Of a DNA stretch of 56,301 nt, positions 1-8,944 are shown one piece after another. Origin of the DNA: Bacillaceae bacterium S4-13-56 (GTDB lineage Bacteria; Bacillota; Bacilli; Bacillales; JAWJLM01). Numbering within the stretch: the stretch's first letter is position 1; the number at the start of each line of letters is the position of its first letter. The stretch lies in NCBI GenBank assembly GCA_040191315.1, contig JAWJLM010000028.1:1-56301 (forward strand). The letters run 5' to 3'. Position numbers and translations under genes: made by a program. Below the pieces are notes generated by a model. It did not search any database. It had not been told where the DNA came from and was given only the letters and a program-made list of their open reading frames with translations.

Positions 1-213
1 AATATTTATGCTCAGGTTTTAGAGGTGAATGCTCACGCCCTCTCCCTTATGCTCAAAACCTAGCTGTAATGCTCAAAATATGAGATCCATGCTCATTCTG
101 TAATGTTTATGCGTGAAATCTCAAGGAGGTATGCTCAAGTTGATAACTTTATGCTCAAATTCCACATTCAAAAAATGTGCTTTGCGCAATATTCCCCTCT
201 TATGCTCACTAAT
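1..213 (+). repeat. Phased WTGCKCA array, family A locus 1
   Basis: Ten heptamer cores (ATGCTCA or variants such as ATGCGTG and TTGCGCA) start at 8, 29, 49, 69, 89, 109, 131, 151, 182 and 202. Gaps are 21, 20, 20, 20, 20, 22, 20, 31 and 20 bp. The 13-15 bp between cores is not conserved from unit to unit. The array is cut by the window start and abuts a family D repeat. Positions 1-213 recur almost unchanged in the same orientation at 26223-26434. Function unknown. Confidence 0.9.
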
Positions 214-417
214 AAGAAAAGCGCAAGCGCCCTTGATCATCGACGTAAGGCGGTGAGGCCCACAGGATGTGGGTCACGTAGGCGTTGCCACACGATGTGG
301 CGGTGATCCTCCGAGATATAGGAAACACGGTTCACGAAGTGAATCGATGTTGACTTATCGATGGAGAGGAGGGAACCAACTATAGTCGATAGGGCGCTGG
401 AGCTAGACAAATTTTAA
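214..417. repeat. Family D intergenic repeat, short form
   Basis: The element begins with AAGAAAAGCGCAAGCGCC and ends with a block containing GTCGATAGGGCGCTGGAGC then TAGACAAATTTTA. These ends and the block near 336-390 match the long copies at 15.2 and 29.8 kb, but about 130 bp of the interior is missing or replaced. It lies 3' of the murAA terminator. From memory, repeats ending in GCGCTTGCGCTTTTC and GTCTAGC are common between genes in Bacillaceae. No transposase is present. Confidence 0.8.
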
Positions 418-432
418 AATTTATTTTATAAA

Positions 433-467
433 AAAAAGCCTCGAAGCAAGAAACTTCGAGGCTTTTT
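433..467 (-). terminator. Rho-independent terminator of murAA
   Basis: A 14-bp perfect stem (433-446 with 454-467, core GCCTCGAAG/CTTCGAGGC) with a 7-nt loop is flanked by A/T runs on both sides. It stands about 60 bp past the murAA stop codon and could act in both directions. Confidence 0.9.
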
Positions 468-526
468 TTAGTTTAATGAACTTATTTACCGTTAAAACAT
501 TTCTGTAGTCAAACTCGTTTAAGTGA

Positions 527-1831
527 TTAGTTAACGTTTTGATGTGCTTTAATTTCTAAGATTGGTTCTTCGTTGATGCGTTCTATGTCTGCACCAAGTG
601 AGGCTAATTTTTCAGCAAAGTTGACATAGCCTCGGTCAAGATGTTTTAATTCAGTCACACGAGTGTAGCCATCTGCCACGAGACCTGCTAAAATGAGTGC
701 TGCTCCTGCTCGTAGATCGGTTGCTTGAACCTCTGCACCTTGTAAAGTAGTTGGACCTTCTACGATGCAGCTACGTCCTTCAATTTTTAGCTTCCCGTTC
801 ATACGGCGGAATTCCTCCACATGCATGAAACGGTTTTCGAATACCGTTTCAGTAATTACGCTAGTTCCTTCTGCTACGAGCATTAATGCCATCATTTGGG
901 ACTGCATATCGGTTGGGAAACCTGGGTGGGGCATTGTTTTAATGTCGACAGCTTTTAGAGTTTCTGGTCCAATGACTCGAATTCCATCTTTTTCCTCGGT
1001 CACTTTTACTCCCATTTCTTCAAGCTTTGCAACAAGTGAACGTAAATGTTCCATTTCTGCACCTTGCACAAGTACATTTCCTTTTGTAATTGCAGCTGCG
1101 ACGATGAAAGTTCCTGCTTCAATACGATCGGGAATAATAGTATGCTCTACCCCGTGAAGTTGGTCAACACCTTCGACACGAATTGTTTCTGTTCCCGCAC
1201 CGACAATGTGTGCTCCCATTGCATTCAAGTAATTGGCTAAGTCAACAATTTCTGGTTCTTTTGCGCTGTTTTCAATGACAGTCCTGCCTTCAGCCATTGC
1301 TGCAGCCATCATAATGTTTTCTGTTGCACCAACACTAGGCACATCTAAATAAATACGGGCACCTTTAAGGCGTCCTTCTACATGTGCTTCAATAAAACCA
1401 TTTCCAACGTGTACTTTTGCGCCCATAGCTTCAAAACCCTTCAGATGTTGATCGATAGGGCGAGAACCTATAGCACACCCGCCTGGAAGTGCTACTTTTG
1501 CATGACCGTAACGTGCCAACAATGGACCCATTACGAGTACAGATGCTCTCATTTTGCGAACATATTCAAATGGTGCTTCTGTTTTTAAAGGTTGTGAGGC
1601 ATCAATGATTACATCGTTTCCGTTAATTTCAACCTTCGCATTCATATATTTTAGCACTTCACTAATCGTTGAAACATCAGCTAGAGCGGGTACTTCGTGA
1701 ATAATACTCTTACCTTCGCTTGCAATTATACTAGCTGCGATGACAGGCAGTACGGCATTCTTAGCACCTTCTACCTTAACGCTACCGTTCAGCTGCCTCC
1801 CACCATTTACGATGATTTTTTCCAAGGTCAT
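527..1831 (-). CDS. murAA: UDP-N-acetylglucosamine 1-carboxyvinyltransferase (MurA, first copy)
   Basis: Catalyses the first committed step of peptidoglycan synthesis, transferring enolpyruvate from PEP to UDP-GlcNAc in the cytoplasm. The 434-residue product has the usual family length. It shows the K24-N25 substrate pair, the catalytic loop [11 protein letters not shown] with Cys119 (the residue alkylated by fosfomycin in the family) and the FPTDMQ motif with Asp308. An SD GGAGGGG precedes the ATG. It is last in a ywzB-ywmB-murAA run, as in B. subtilis, which identifies it as the murAA copy rather than murAB (48.9 kb). A terminator follows. Confidence 0.97.
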   Translation of the reverse strand: MTLEKIIVNGGRQLNGSVKVEGAKNAVLPVIAASIIASEGKSIIHEVPALADVSTISEVLKYMNAKVEINGNDVIIDASQPLKTEAPFEYVRKMRASVLVMGPLLARYGHAKVALPGGCAIGSRPIDQHLKGFEAMGAKVHVGNGFIEAHVEGRLKGARIYLDVPSVGATENIMMAAAMAEGRTVIENSAKEPEIVDLANYLNAMGAHIVGAGTETIRVEGVDQLHGVEHTIIPDRIEAGTFIVAAAITKGNVLVQGAEMEHLRSLVAKLEEMGVKVTEEKDGIRVIGPETLKAVDIKTMPHPGFPTDMQSQMMALMLVAEGTSVITETVFENRFMHVEEFRRMNGKLKIEGRSCIVEGPTTLQGAEVQATDLRAGAALILAGLVADGYTRVTELKHLDRGYVNFAEKLASLGADIERINEEPILEIKAHQNVN

Positions 1832-1857
1832 TCCCCTCCGCGTCCAATTTCTCTATA

Positions 1858-2577
1858 TTAATATTCAGAAGTTATGATTGGTGTTCCTATTGTTATGGTT
1901 GTCCCTGAGCCCAAACCTGATCTGAGGCCAAATTGAACATTCATTGAGTCCTTGTCCGAAATCGGAATCGCGGCATTCCATTTGGGTGTGTAGCCAGAAA
2001 CTGCGACAAAATCTTTTTCTTCCAATTCTTCAAGCTTCTCAACTTCCATTTTTTCAAGGTATTTTTCTAGCAATAAAACACTTCTTATGTTACCATCACC
2101 TGTTAGTCGAATACAAGTGAAATTTGTGGAATTTTCTTGAAAGAACAGATGCTTAGCTTTATTAAAAATTGGATAAAATTCTCCCTTCACTTCATGATCC
2201 CACTGACTTCCCACTACGTTGTAAAAAAGCTCCGTTACATTAGACCCGTCAATAGATTCGACAATGGTAAATTCTTCTGTAAATTGGCTATGCTTTTTCT
2301 TATAGGACCATACTTTTGATGAATGACCTTCCCGTACAGTGGGGTTGGCATGCTGTGTATAGGAAAGAATTTGCTTTCGTACGCGTTCCTTTTGAGAAAG
2401 TGGTACTTCTTCTCTTAGCGTCACCTTCCAACTATCTAATTCAACATTATTTTCCCCTTGAAAAAAATCAATGTTATCTTCAAGCTCCGGAATTTTTCCA
2501 GCACCTTGGATCATCGGACTTCCATTTATCACAATCATGACGATTAAAATAACCATTGTAATGACCTTAGTTCTCAT
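1858..2577 (-). CDS. ywmB: YwmB-family TATA-box-binding-like secreted protein
   Basis: A 239-residue protein with an N-terminal hydrophobic segment (about residues 4-20) typical of a signal peptide or membrane anchor, followed by a soluble domain. Position between ywzB and murAA and overall composition fit the YwmB family, whose role is unknown. The ATG at 2577 is chosen over an in-frame start 29 codons upstream because GGGGAG lies about 8 nt before it and the signal sequence starts there. Conserved synteny suggests a link with envelope synthesis or sporulation, but this is inference. Confidence 0.8.
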   Translation of the reverse strand: MRTKVITMVILIVMIVINGSPMIQGAGKIPELEDNIDFFQGENNVELDSWKVTLREEVPLSQKERVRKQILSYTQHANPTVREGHSSKVWSYKKKHSQFTEEFTIVESIDGSNVTELFYNVVGSQWDHEVKGEFYPIFNKAKHLFFQENSTNFTCIRLTGDGNIRSVLLLEKYLEKMEVEKLEELEEKDFVAVSGYTPKWNAAIPISDKDSMNVQFGLRSGLGSGTTITIGTPIITSEY

Positions 2578-2700
2578 ATTTTTCTCTCCCCTGTTCTTGA
2601 TTGTTAACAGTATCAACAGGAGAAACATAAGGTATACCTTATGTTTGTCGTCACTTTCCGACAAAATGTAATAAATGAAAATCCGGCGATAGGAAGATGT

Positions 2701-2934
2701 TTAAAAGAGATTCACCAATTGCTGTGACCATACAAGAAAATCCAAAAAGAATCGACTGACTGTCGTTCCTATTGTGATAGTCACAAAGATGAGAAATAAC
2801 CGCGCTTCAAATACCTTGCTTTTTTTAAATATTCCTTCAAACCTGATCTCCTGAAGCAGCCTCCAGGTAATAATAATAAAGACGATATGAGACACCATAC
2901 TAATAAGTCCTTGTACTGCAATAGACTGCATCAT
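2701..2934 (-). CDS. ywzB: DUF1146 family small membrane protein (YwzB)
   Basis: A 77-residue protein with two hydrophobic segments (about residues 7-27 and 45-66) separated by a short basic stretch. Size, topology and position upstream of ywmB-murAA match the DUF1146/YwzB family, which has no assigned function. The start is one of two adjacent ATG codons. The operon probably starts here, downstream of two Spo0A-box-like heptamers. Confidence 0.8.
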   Translation of the reverse strand: MMQSIAVQGLISMVSHIVFIIITWRLLQEIRFEGIFKKSKVFEARLFLIFVTITIGTTVSRFFLDFLVWSQQLVNLF

Positions 2935-2976
2935 CTTCCGACACCCTTTCCCAAATTATTGCCCAGGAAATCTTTT

Positions 2977-3006
2977 TTCGACAGGTTTTCCTAGGGTATT
3001 TCGACA
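2977..3006 (-). promoter_or_regulatory. Pair of Spo0A-box-like sites upstream of ywzB
   Basis: Two perfect copies of TGTCGAA (minus strand; 2977-2983 and 3000-3006) lie 23 bp apart, 43-72 bp before the ywzB start codon. TGTCGAA matches the core of the known Bacillus 0A box. A TTGACT hexamer lies upstream on the same strand, but no convincing -10 with 17-bp spacing is seen. Spo0A control of ywzB-ywmB-murAA is inferred from the motif alone. Confidence 0.5.
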
Positions 3007-3353
3007 GATCATTCGGTCTAGTCAAGTGCCCTTGTTCAATCCACGAAAAATCTATTCCCTTTATTCACATAGTAAAACATTGCCATGCTCTCGATATAAT
3101 GTCAATGGAAAAGGTTGAAAGATGGGTATGACTTTATTTTATTACAACAATGTTAGGGCATACCTGCTAATTGTTGGCTTAAGCGGGCTCTTGCCTCGAT
3201 GGATATTAATGCAATTACTCATATTTTCGTAAGGGAAATGTGTTTTGTGGGTGTAGACATGCGGAGAATTTAGTTTGATGTGAAAAACTTAACTTAGGGT
3301 TCGTTGTTTGGGAGGTTAAAGAAATGAATAAAGTAACTTTTTGTGTTTTGTTT
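3007..3353. other. Intergenic stretch without a supported gene
   Basis: No convincing ORF on either strand. On the plus strand a good ribosome site (GGGAGG, about 3310) precedes ATGAATAAAG at 3324. That frame runs into the family A array and stops after 16 codons, so it may be the 5' stump of a lost gene. Confidence 0.4.
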
Positions 3354-3656
3354 ATGCTCAAAAGAATGCTTTAATGCTCAACTATTTAGGACTTGGCGCA
3401 GAATATATAGCTTATGCGTAGGTTTTTAAGGAGCTATGCTCAAAAATGATTGTTTTATGCTCGGGTTTTTAACTACTATGCGCGATTAAATACTTATTAG
3501 AGTAACTTTAAGTGTTTATGCTCATTCTATAGAGCTAATGCGCTTCTTTGTATAATTTATGCTCAACTTTGTGAATTTTAAGCTCAGATTTTTAGACACT
3601 TAGCGTAATATGTAATTCTTTCGCTCAAGAAAAGGAGCAAATGCTCAAAATGCGCG
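3354..3656 (+). repeat. Phased WTGCKCA array, family A locus 2
   Basis: Fourteen cores start at 3354, 3374, 3394, 3414, 3436, 3457, 3478, 3518, 3538, 3559, 3580, 3601, 3621 and 3641. Gaps are 20-22 bp, apart from one double gap of 40 bp where the expected core near 3498 is degenerate. Cores alternate irregularly between TGCTC and TGCGC forms. Spacer sequence is A/T-rich and not repeated. The array lies 3' of the nuo operon terminator. This is the clearest example of the pattern. Confidence 0.92.
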
Positions 3657-3682
3657 CCATCAAGGATCCCCCAATCTAAAAA

Positions 3683-3704
3683 CCCCCCTGCGCAAGCAGG
3701 GGGG
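3683..3704 (-). terminator. Terminator of the nuo operon
   Basis: Perfect 9-bp stem CCCCCCTGC/GCAGGGGGG closed by a GCAA tetraloop. On the minus strand it is followed by TTTTTAG. It stands 26 bp past the nuoN stop codon. Confidence 0.95.
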
Positions 3705-3729
3705 CACCTAACAAATACAAATATTGTGT

Positions 3730-5259
3730 TTAACCCAATACTCCCATCAAAACTTCGGCTGCGTTAAGATCTCCGAAAATGCTGAATGCAAGGTCTGGGA
3801 AGATACCTAACACAAGTGTTCCAGCAGCACAGATAATCATAGCGATCAACAATGGTGCTGGGATTTTGATTTTAGAGTAACTAGATGCTGGACGTGAGAA
3901 CATTTGGGTCATGATACCGAAATAGTAGAAGTAAGATATTACTGTCGTAGCCATCATGACACCGGCAAGTACATAGTGAGGCTCAGCTCCGTATAATGCA
4001 CCAAGGAAAATGTTCAGTTTTCCAATAAAGCCAGCCGTTCCAGGAATTCCAGCTAGGGATACCAAGAAAACGGTCATTACTATTGCTAACAATGGAGAGC
4101 GATAAAACAAACCAGAGAAAATGGTGAGATCCTCAGATTTACTTTTTTCAATCATCAATTGGATGACTGTGAATGCTCCCAGGTTCATGAACAAGTAAGC
4201 AACAAGGTAGAACCAAGTACTTTCGAAAATCATTGGTGTTAGTGCTGTAAAGCCAACTAGTGGGACTAAAAGGTATCCCGCATGGGCAATACTAGAATAA
4301 GCGAAAAGTCGCTTTATATTGCGTTGGCGAAGTGCAACGGTGTTACCAATAATCATCGTGATTCCAGCCAATACTGAGATGAAAATCATTAAGGATTGAA
4401 TAATGGAAGTGTTCATCTCAAGGCCTGGTGTTGTTGTAAAGATCGTTACGAATAGACGGATGATTAACGTAAATCCAGCGGCCTTCGAAACAACACTTAA
4501 AAAGGCAGTAACTGGTGTTGGTGCCCCTTCGTACACATCTGGTGCCCACATATGGAACGGTGCAGATGAAATTTTGAAGGCTAACCCAACAAAAGTAATG
4601 ATAAACGCTAATGCCACTAAGGCATGTGATTGAGAATCTGCAGAAATTGTTTGCAGTTGTTGCGCAATCGTTACAAGCTTTGTGCTTCCTGTAAGGCCGT
4701 ATATATAACTTAAACCGAATAAAGTAATTGCTGTGGAGATTCCACCCATGACTACATATTTCATGGCAGCTTCATTCGACTTCAATGAATTTTTCTTCAA
4801 ACCTGCCAAAATGTAAGACGAGATAGTAAGTAGCTCAAGTCCTACGAAAAGAGTGATGATGTCGGCACTAGAAGCCATCATCATAGCACCTAATAGGGCT
4901 GTTAATAGTAAGTAGTAAAATTCACCGCGATAAACACTTAGTTTGCCTTCTTTTTCATATGGAATGGCAAGAAGAAAGACAATGAGTGTTCCAACAAGCA
5001 AGATGAGCTTAAAGGCTTTCGAGAACCCATCCAATCGATACGTATCAAACAGTATTTCTGTAAACCCGTGGTCCAATTGTCCAACTAAGAAAGCTAGAGC
5101 CACAATGATTCCAGCAATCGCAATCCATCCAAATGGTCGGCGATCCACCTTTTTACTCATAAATAGATCGGCAATAGAGAGGATGGTAGCAACGATTAGG
5201 ATCGTGAATTCAGGTGCCATGATGCTCCATTCAAAACTGAGTAGTGTATCTAGATCCAT
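3730..5259 (-). CDS. nuoN: Complex I antiporter-like subunit NuoN
   Basis: A 509-residue, highly hydrophobic protein with many predicted membrane spans, one of the three antiporter-like proton-pumping subunits (L, M, N) of respiratory complex I. The conserved lysine/histidine-rich core of the proton-pump family is visible around residues 220-250, including the segment APFHMWAPDVYEGAP. It ends the nuoA-N operon, 4 bp after nuoM. An SD GGGGGTAAGG precedes the ATG. It acts in the cytoplasmic membrane. Confidence 0.95.
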   Translation of the reverse strand: MDLDTLLSFEWSIMAPEFTILIVATILSIADLFMSKKVDRRPFGWIAIAGIIVALAFLVGQLDHGFTEILFDTYRLDGFSKAFKLILLVGTLIVFLLAIPYEKEGKLSVYRGEFYYLLLTALLGAMMMASSADIITLFVGLELLTISSYILAGLKKNSLKSNEAAMKYVVMGGISTAITLFGLSYIYGLTGSTKLVTIAQQLQTISADSQSHALVALAFIITFVGLAFKISSAPFHMWAPDVYEGAPTPVTAFLSVVSKAAGFTLIIRLFVTIFTTTPGLEMNTSIIQSLMIFISVLAGITMIIGNTVALRQRNIKRLFAYSSIAHAGYLLVPLVGFTALTPMIFESTWFYLVAYLFMNLGAFTVIQLMIEKSKSEDLTIFSGLFYRSPLLAIVMTVFLVSLAGIPGTAGFIGKLNIFLGALYGAEPHYVLAGVMMATTVISYFYYFGIMTQMFSRPASSYSKIKIPAPLLIAMIICAAGTLVLGIFPDLAFSIFGDLNAAEVLMGVLG

Positions 5260-5263
5260 AACC

Positions 5264-6739
5264 TTACCCCCCTATTCCTTGTAGTATAGTTTCCAGAGTG
5301 AGCTGAAGCGTGTCAGTCAGCACTGTCGGATAAACACCGATTAAGATAATGAAAGCCAGTAGAGCAATAACCGGAATCAACTCTAGACCTTTAACATCCT
5401 GTAATCCTTCCAGTGCTTTTTCCGTACGGCCAAAAGTCACTCCTAGAACGGCACGAAGCAGATAAACAGCTGTTAAGATTATACCTAAAGTTCCGATGGC
5501 TGCTAGAATTGGCATTTCTTCAAATAGTCCAAGGAAGGCCATGAATTCGGAAACGAATCCACTCATTCCTGGAAGTCCAAGAGATGCCATAGCTGTTGCC
5601 AATAGGAAACCTGCTGTCAATGGCATTGCTTTTGCAAGACCACCAAGGTTGTCGATAATCGTGGTTCCTGTCCGTTCGTGTAGAATACCAACGAGCAAGA
5701 ACAGTAACGCAGCGATTAACCCGTGGGAGATGGTTTGGAAAATCGCACCTTGTACTCCCGCTTCATTCATCGCGGCAACACCGAGTAGAACAATCCCCAT
5801 ATGGGATACACTGGAATAAGCAAAAACATGTTTTAATTCTGTTTGTACTAGAGCAAGGAAGGCTCCATACAAAAGATTAACTAATCCTAAAATCGCAACA
5901 AGCACTGATATTTTTTCAAATTGGGCTGGGAACATTCCCAAACCGAATCTGATTAAACCGTAGGCGCCGATTTTTAAAAGGATACCAGCGTGAATCATAA
6001 CCACTGCAGTTGGTGCATTCACGTGAACTCGAACCATCCATGTGTGTAACGGGATGATTGGAAGTTTTACACCAAAGGCAATTAATAAAGCAATCAATAT
6101 ACCCATTTTAAAATCTTCACTAATCGCTGGATGGTCCATGCTCATGATACTTGTTAAAGCGTCGATATTAGTTGTCCCAGTCTTTGCAAGCAACGTTGAG
6201 AAGACAATCAACAAAATCGCTGAACCAATTCCGTTATAGATTAAGTAGCTGTAAGCTGCTTTTTCTCTTTCCACAAAGCCCCATTTTCCAATCAGGAAAA
6301 ACATAGGGATAAGTGTGAGTTCAAAGAAAACAAAGAACAAAATTAAGTTTTCAGATGTGAAAACACCTAACATTCCAAGTTCGAGAAGGAGGAAGAATAT
6401 GTAGTAAGACTTCCATTCCTTTTTGATTTGGAAGGTTGCAGCAAGAGCTGAAAGAGTTGAAACGATTGTGGTTAGAAGAACTAGAAGTAAGGCAAATCCT
6501 CCAACCCCAAGTTCATATTTAATTTCAAACGCTCCTCCACCGAAGAAGATCCAATCACGAGTTTCTGCTAGATTGGTACCTCCCTGATAGAGGCTATAGA
6601 CGATAAATGAAACGACTAATGGAACAATGGTTGCGAGCGTTCCAACGGTTTTAAGCACTGTTTTTTGATCCTTAGGAATGAAAGCAAGGACCAACATCCC
6701 GATGATTGGGGAGAATACCAATAACGTAAGCCAGCTCAT
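5264..6739 (-). CDS. nuoM: Complex I antiporter-like subunit NuoM
   Basis: A 491-residue polytopic membrane protein and the second antiporter-like subunit. The motif PIIPLHTWMVRVHVNAPTAV is characteristic of NuoM. The start MSWLTLL is preferred over an upstream in-frame ATG at 6766 that would overlap nuoL: an AAAGGGGGG SD lies about 10 nt before 6739 and the hydrophobic N-terminus typical of NuoM begins here. It lies between nuoL and nuoN, in canonical order. Confidence 0.93.
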   Translation of the reverse strand: MSWLTLLVFSPIIGMLVLAFIPKDQKTVLKTVGTLATIVPLVVSFIVYSLYQGGTNLAETRDWIFFGGGAFEIKYELGVGGFALLLVLLTTIVSTLSALAATFQIKKEWKSYYIFFLLLELGMLGVFTSENLILFFVFFELTLIPMFFLIGKWGFVEREKAAYSYLIYNGIGSAILLIVFSTLLAKTGTTNIDALTSIMSMDHPAISEDFKMGILIALLIAFGVKLPIIPLHTWMVRVHVNAPTAVVMIHAGILLKIGAYGLIRFGLGMFPAQFEKISVLVAILGLVNLLYGAFLALVQTELKHVFAYSSVSHMGIVLLGVAAMNEAGVQGAIFQTISHGLIAALLFLLVGILHERTGTTIIDNLGGLAKAMPLTAGFLLATAMASLGLPGMSGFVSEFMAFLGLFEEMPILAAIGTLGIILTAVYLLRAVLGVTFGRTEKALEGLQDVKGLELIPVIALLAFIILIGVYPTVLTDTLQLTLETILQGIGG

Positions 6740-6740
6740 T

Positions 6741-8603
6741 TTAGAAATACCCCCCTTTAATTGCAAGGAGTAGCACCAGAATGGCCAGGCCTAAGAAGGC
6801 AACTGCACCATAGGTCTGAACTTGACCACTTTGGATACGTGCTCCTATTCTTCCGATTCCCTTTGTAATGGATGCTACCAATGCTACGAGAACCTCCACA
6901 ATATAGGTTTCAACGAATTGAATGAAATAACCAAACGTGCGAGCACCAAATACAATCGTATGGTGATAGAGTTCATCAATCCAATATTTATTGTAAAGGA
7001 GTGAATAAACGCCAGGTACTGCACCTGAAATCGCATCGCGCCGAATGGATCCTTTATAATACATAAGATACGCAAAATAAATTCCTGCTAATGATACCAA
7101 AGTTGCTACTAAAGTAATCCAAATTGGACTACCGTGATCCTCTAGATGAAGGAATACATTCCCCTCCACTAACCAATCTCCTAGGATCGTTGCAAATGGT
7201 GTATTGATAAATCCTGCCACAACAGCAAGTACACCAAGAACCACCATAGGGAAAGTCATGCTCTTAGGTGATTCTTGGACATCTTCCACTTCATGTCGTG
7301 GTTTTCCAATGAACACCATAAAGAAGAGACGGAACATATAAAATGCGGTAAAGAAAGCTGCAATGACCGCTATCCAGAAGACGAAAAAGCGTCCGTCGTT
7401 CCAAGTAGATACAAGAATTTCTTCCTTACTGAAAAATCCAGAGAATAGTGGGAATCCACTAATCGCTAACGTACCAATCAAAAAGAGTGGTGCAGTAAAT
7501 TTAAGTTTTTTCCATAATCCGCCCATTTTTTCAATATCCTGCGTATGAACTGCATGGATGACACTTCCTGCTGCCAAGAACAAAAGTGCTTTAAAGAAAG
7601 CGTGCGTCATAAGGTGGAATACACCTGCGACATAACCTGCTGCACCTAGGGCAAGCATCATATATCCTAGCTGTGAGACTGTGGAGTAAGCAAGCACTCG
7701 CTTGATATCTTTTTGCACCAAGCCGATGGAAGCAGCAAAGATGGCGGTAAAGGCACCGACTACAGCGACAACTGTCATTGCTGTATCGCTTGCTTCAAAC
7801 AATGGGAACATGGTGGCTACAAGGTAAACCCCGGCAGCTACCATTGTTGCAGCGTGGATTAAGGCCGAAACTGGTGTTGGACCTTCCATCGCATCTGGTA
7901 GCCAAGTGTGTAGTGGAAATTGACCTGATTTCCCCATGGCCCCTACAAAAATTAGGATAGCTGTTAACGTGATCCATCCTTCACTAATCTCACCATTTTG
8001 AACAGCAGAGAATATTCCAGCAAATTCTAATGTGCCAGCTTGCCAGAATAATAGAATCATTCCGATTAAGAGGCCCACATCCCCAATACGGGTAACAATA
8101 AATGCTTTCTTAGCTGCTTGCTTTGCTTCTTCCTTATTAAAATAAAATCCGATTAATAGGAAGGAACCTAGACCTACCAACTCCCAGAACATATAGAGTT
8201 GTAATAGATTCGGTGAAAGCACAAGAGCTAACATAGCGAATGTAAATAATCCCAGATAGGCATAAAATACTGAAAGACGTTCCTCATCATGCATGTATCC
8301 TTTTGAATACACATGAACAAGGAAGCTTACTAGTGTAACAATCAGTAACATTAAAGCATTTAATGGGTTAACCACCCATCCGATAGTAAATTCAATTGAC
8401 CCGATGGTAAGCCAGGACATTTCAGTGGTGCTATTTCCGTTTGCGAGTTGATCAAAAAGCACAAAAAGTGCAAGCAGAAAGGAAAGTCCAGTCGTACCGA
8501 TCCCTATGTAACTACTTTTTTCTTTTAGTTGTTTTCCAAAAAGGAGCAATAAAAGAAAGGACAGTAGCGGGAGTAACGGGATTAACCACGCATTTTCCAT
8601 CAT
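6741..8603 (-). CDS. nuoL: Complex I antiporter-like subunit NuoL
   Basis: A 620-residue polytopic subunit, the largest antiporter-like protein, normally the distal proton channel with a long lateral C-terminal helix. Family signatures include GQFPLHTWLPDAMEGPTPVS and a C-terminal hydrophobic helix rich in Leu/Ala. Two adjacent ATG codons (8603 and 8600) are possible starts; the only SD-like element, ATAGG, favours the second, which changes the product by one residue. It follows nuoK. Confidence 0.95.
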   Translation of the reverse strand: MMENAWLIPLLPLLSFLLLLLFGKQLKEKSSYIGIGTTGLSFLLALFVLFDQLANGNSTTEMSWLTIGSIEFTIGWVVNPLNALMLLIVTLVSFLVHVYSKGYMHDEERLSVFYAYLGLFTFAMLALVLSPNLLQLYMFWELVGLGSFLLIGFYFNKEEAKQAAKKAFIVTRIGDVGLLIGMILLFWQAGTLEFAGIFSAVQNGEISEGWITLTAILIFVGAMGKSGQFPLHTWLPDAMEGPTPVSALIHAATMVAAGVYLVATMFPLFEASDTAMTVVAVVGAFTAIFAASIGLVQKDIKRVLAYSTVSQLGYMMLALGAAGYVAGVFHLMTHAFFKALLFLAAGSVIHAVHTQDIEKMGGLWKKLKFTAPLFLIGTLAISGFPLFSGFFSKEEILVSTWNDGRFFVFWIAVIAAFFTAFYMFRLFFMVFIGKPRHEVEDVQESPKSMTFPMVVLGVLAVVAGFINTPFATILGDWLVEGNVFLHLEDHGSPIWITLVATLVSLAGIYFAYLMYYKGSIRRDAISGAVPGVYSLLYNKYWIDELYHHTIVFGARTFGYFIQFVETYIVEVLVALVASITKGIGRIGARIQSGQVQTYGAVAFLGLAILVLLLAIKGGYF

Positions 8604-8629
8604 CCTATCACAATTCCCTTCTGTACAAG

Positions 8630-8944
8630 CTAGTTTTTCATCGTATCCATTTCATCAATTTGTACGGTAGAACGATTACGGTATAGGGCGATTAATATCG
8701 CTAATCCTACAGCAGCTTCAGCGGCTGCAACAGTGATCGTGAATAAAGAAAAGATCTGTCCCGTAATGCTCGGGTTCATGCCGTACTTTGAGAATGCTAC
8801 TAGATTAATATTGACGGCGTTTAGCATTAGCTCAATAGAGATGAGGACAATGACGGTGTTACGCTTTGTCAGCGCTCCGAATAACCCGATACAGAACAGA
8901 ATTAACGCTAGAATCAGATAGACGTTAATCGGTAAAGAACTCAT
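8630..8944 (-). CDS. nuoK: Complex I subunit NuoK
   Basis: A 104-residue protein with three predicted membrane helices. The conserved glutamate in helix 2, in the segment [15 protein letters not shown], matches NuoK, part of the proton-relay membrane arm. An SD GAGGAGGCG precedes the ATG. The gene overlaps the end of nuoJ by 4 bp (ATGA type), which suggests coupled translation. Confidence 0.95.
   Translation of the reverse strand: MSSLPINVYLILALILFCIGLFGALTKRNTVIVLISIELMLNAVNINLVAFSKYGMNPSITGQIFSLFTITVAAAEAAVGLAILIALYRNRSTVQIDEMDTMKN

Noticed and set aside
103-306. 67-codon frame at the window start, with a related 102-codon frame at 26325-26633
   Set aside because: Both start inside the duplicated phased array, then run into different sequences (a family D repeat and the antisense of upp). 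The array period is not a multiple of three.
3354-3656. Phased arrays as CRISPR arrays
   Set aside because: Conserved part is only 7 bp, spacers 13-15 bp, no cas genes or leader nearby, and cores vary. This does not fit any CRISPR type.
3354-3656. Phased arrays as plasmid-type iterons marking an origin
   Set aside because: The chromosomal housekeeping context, absence of a rep gene and seven dispersed loci do not fit, although the ~20-bp period is iteron-like.
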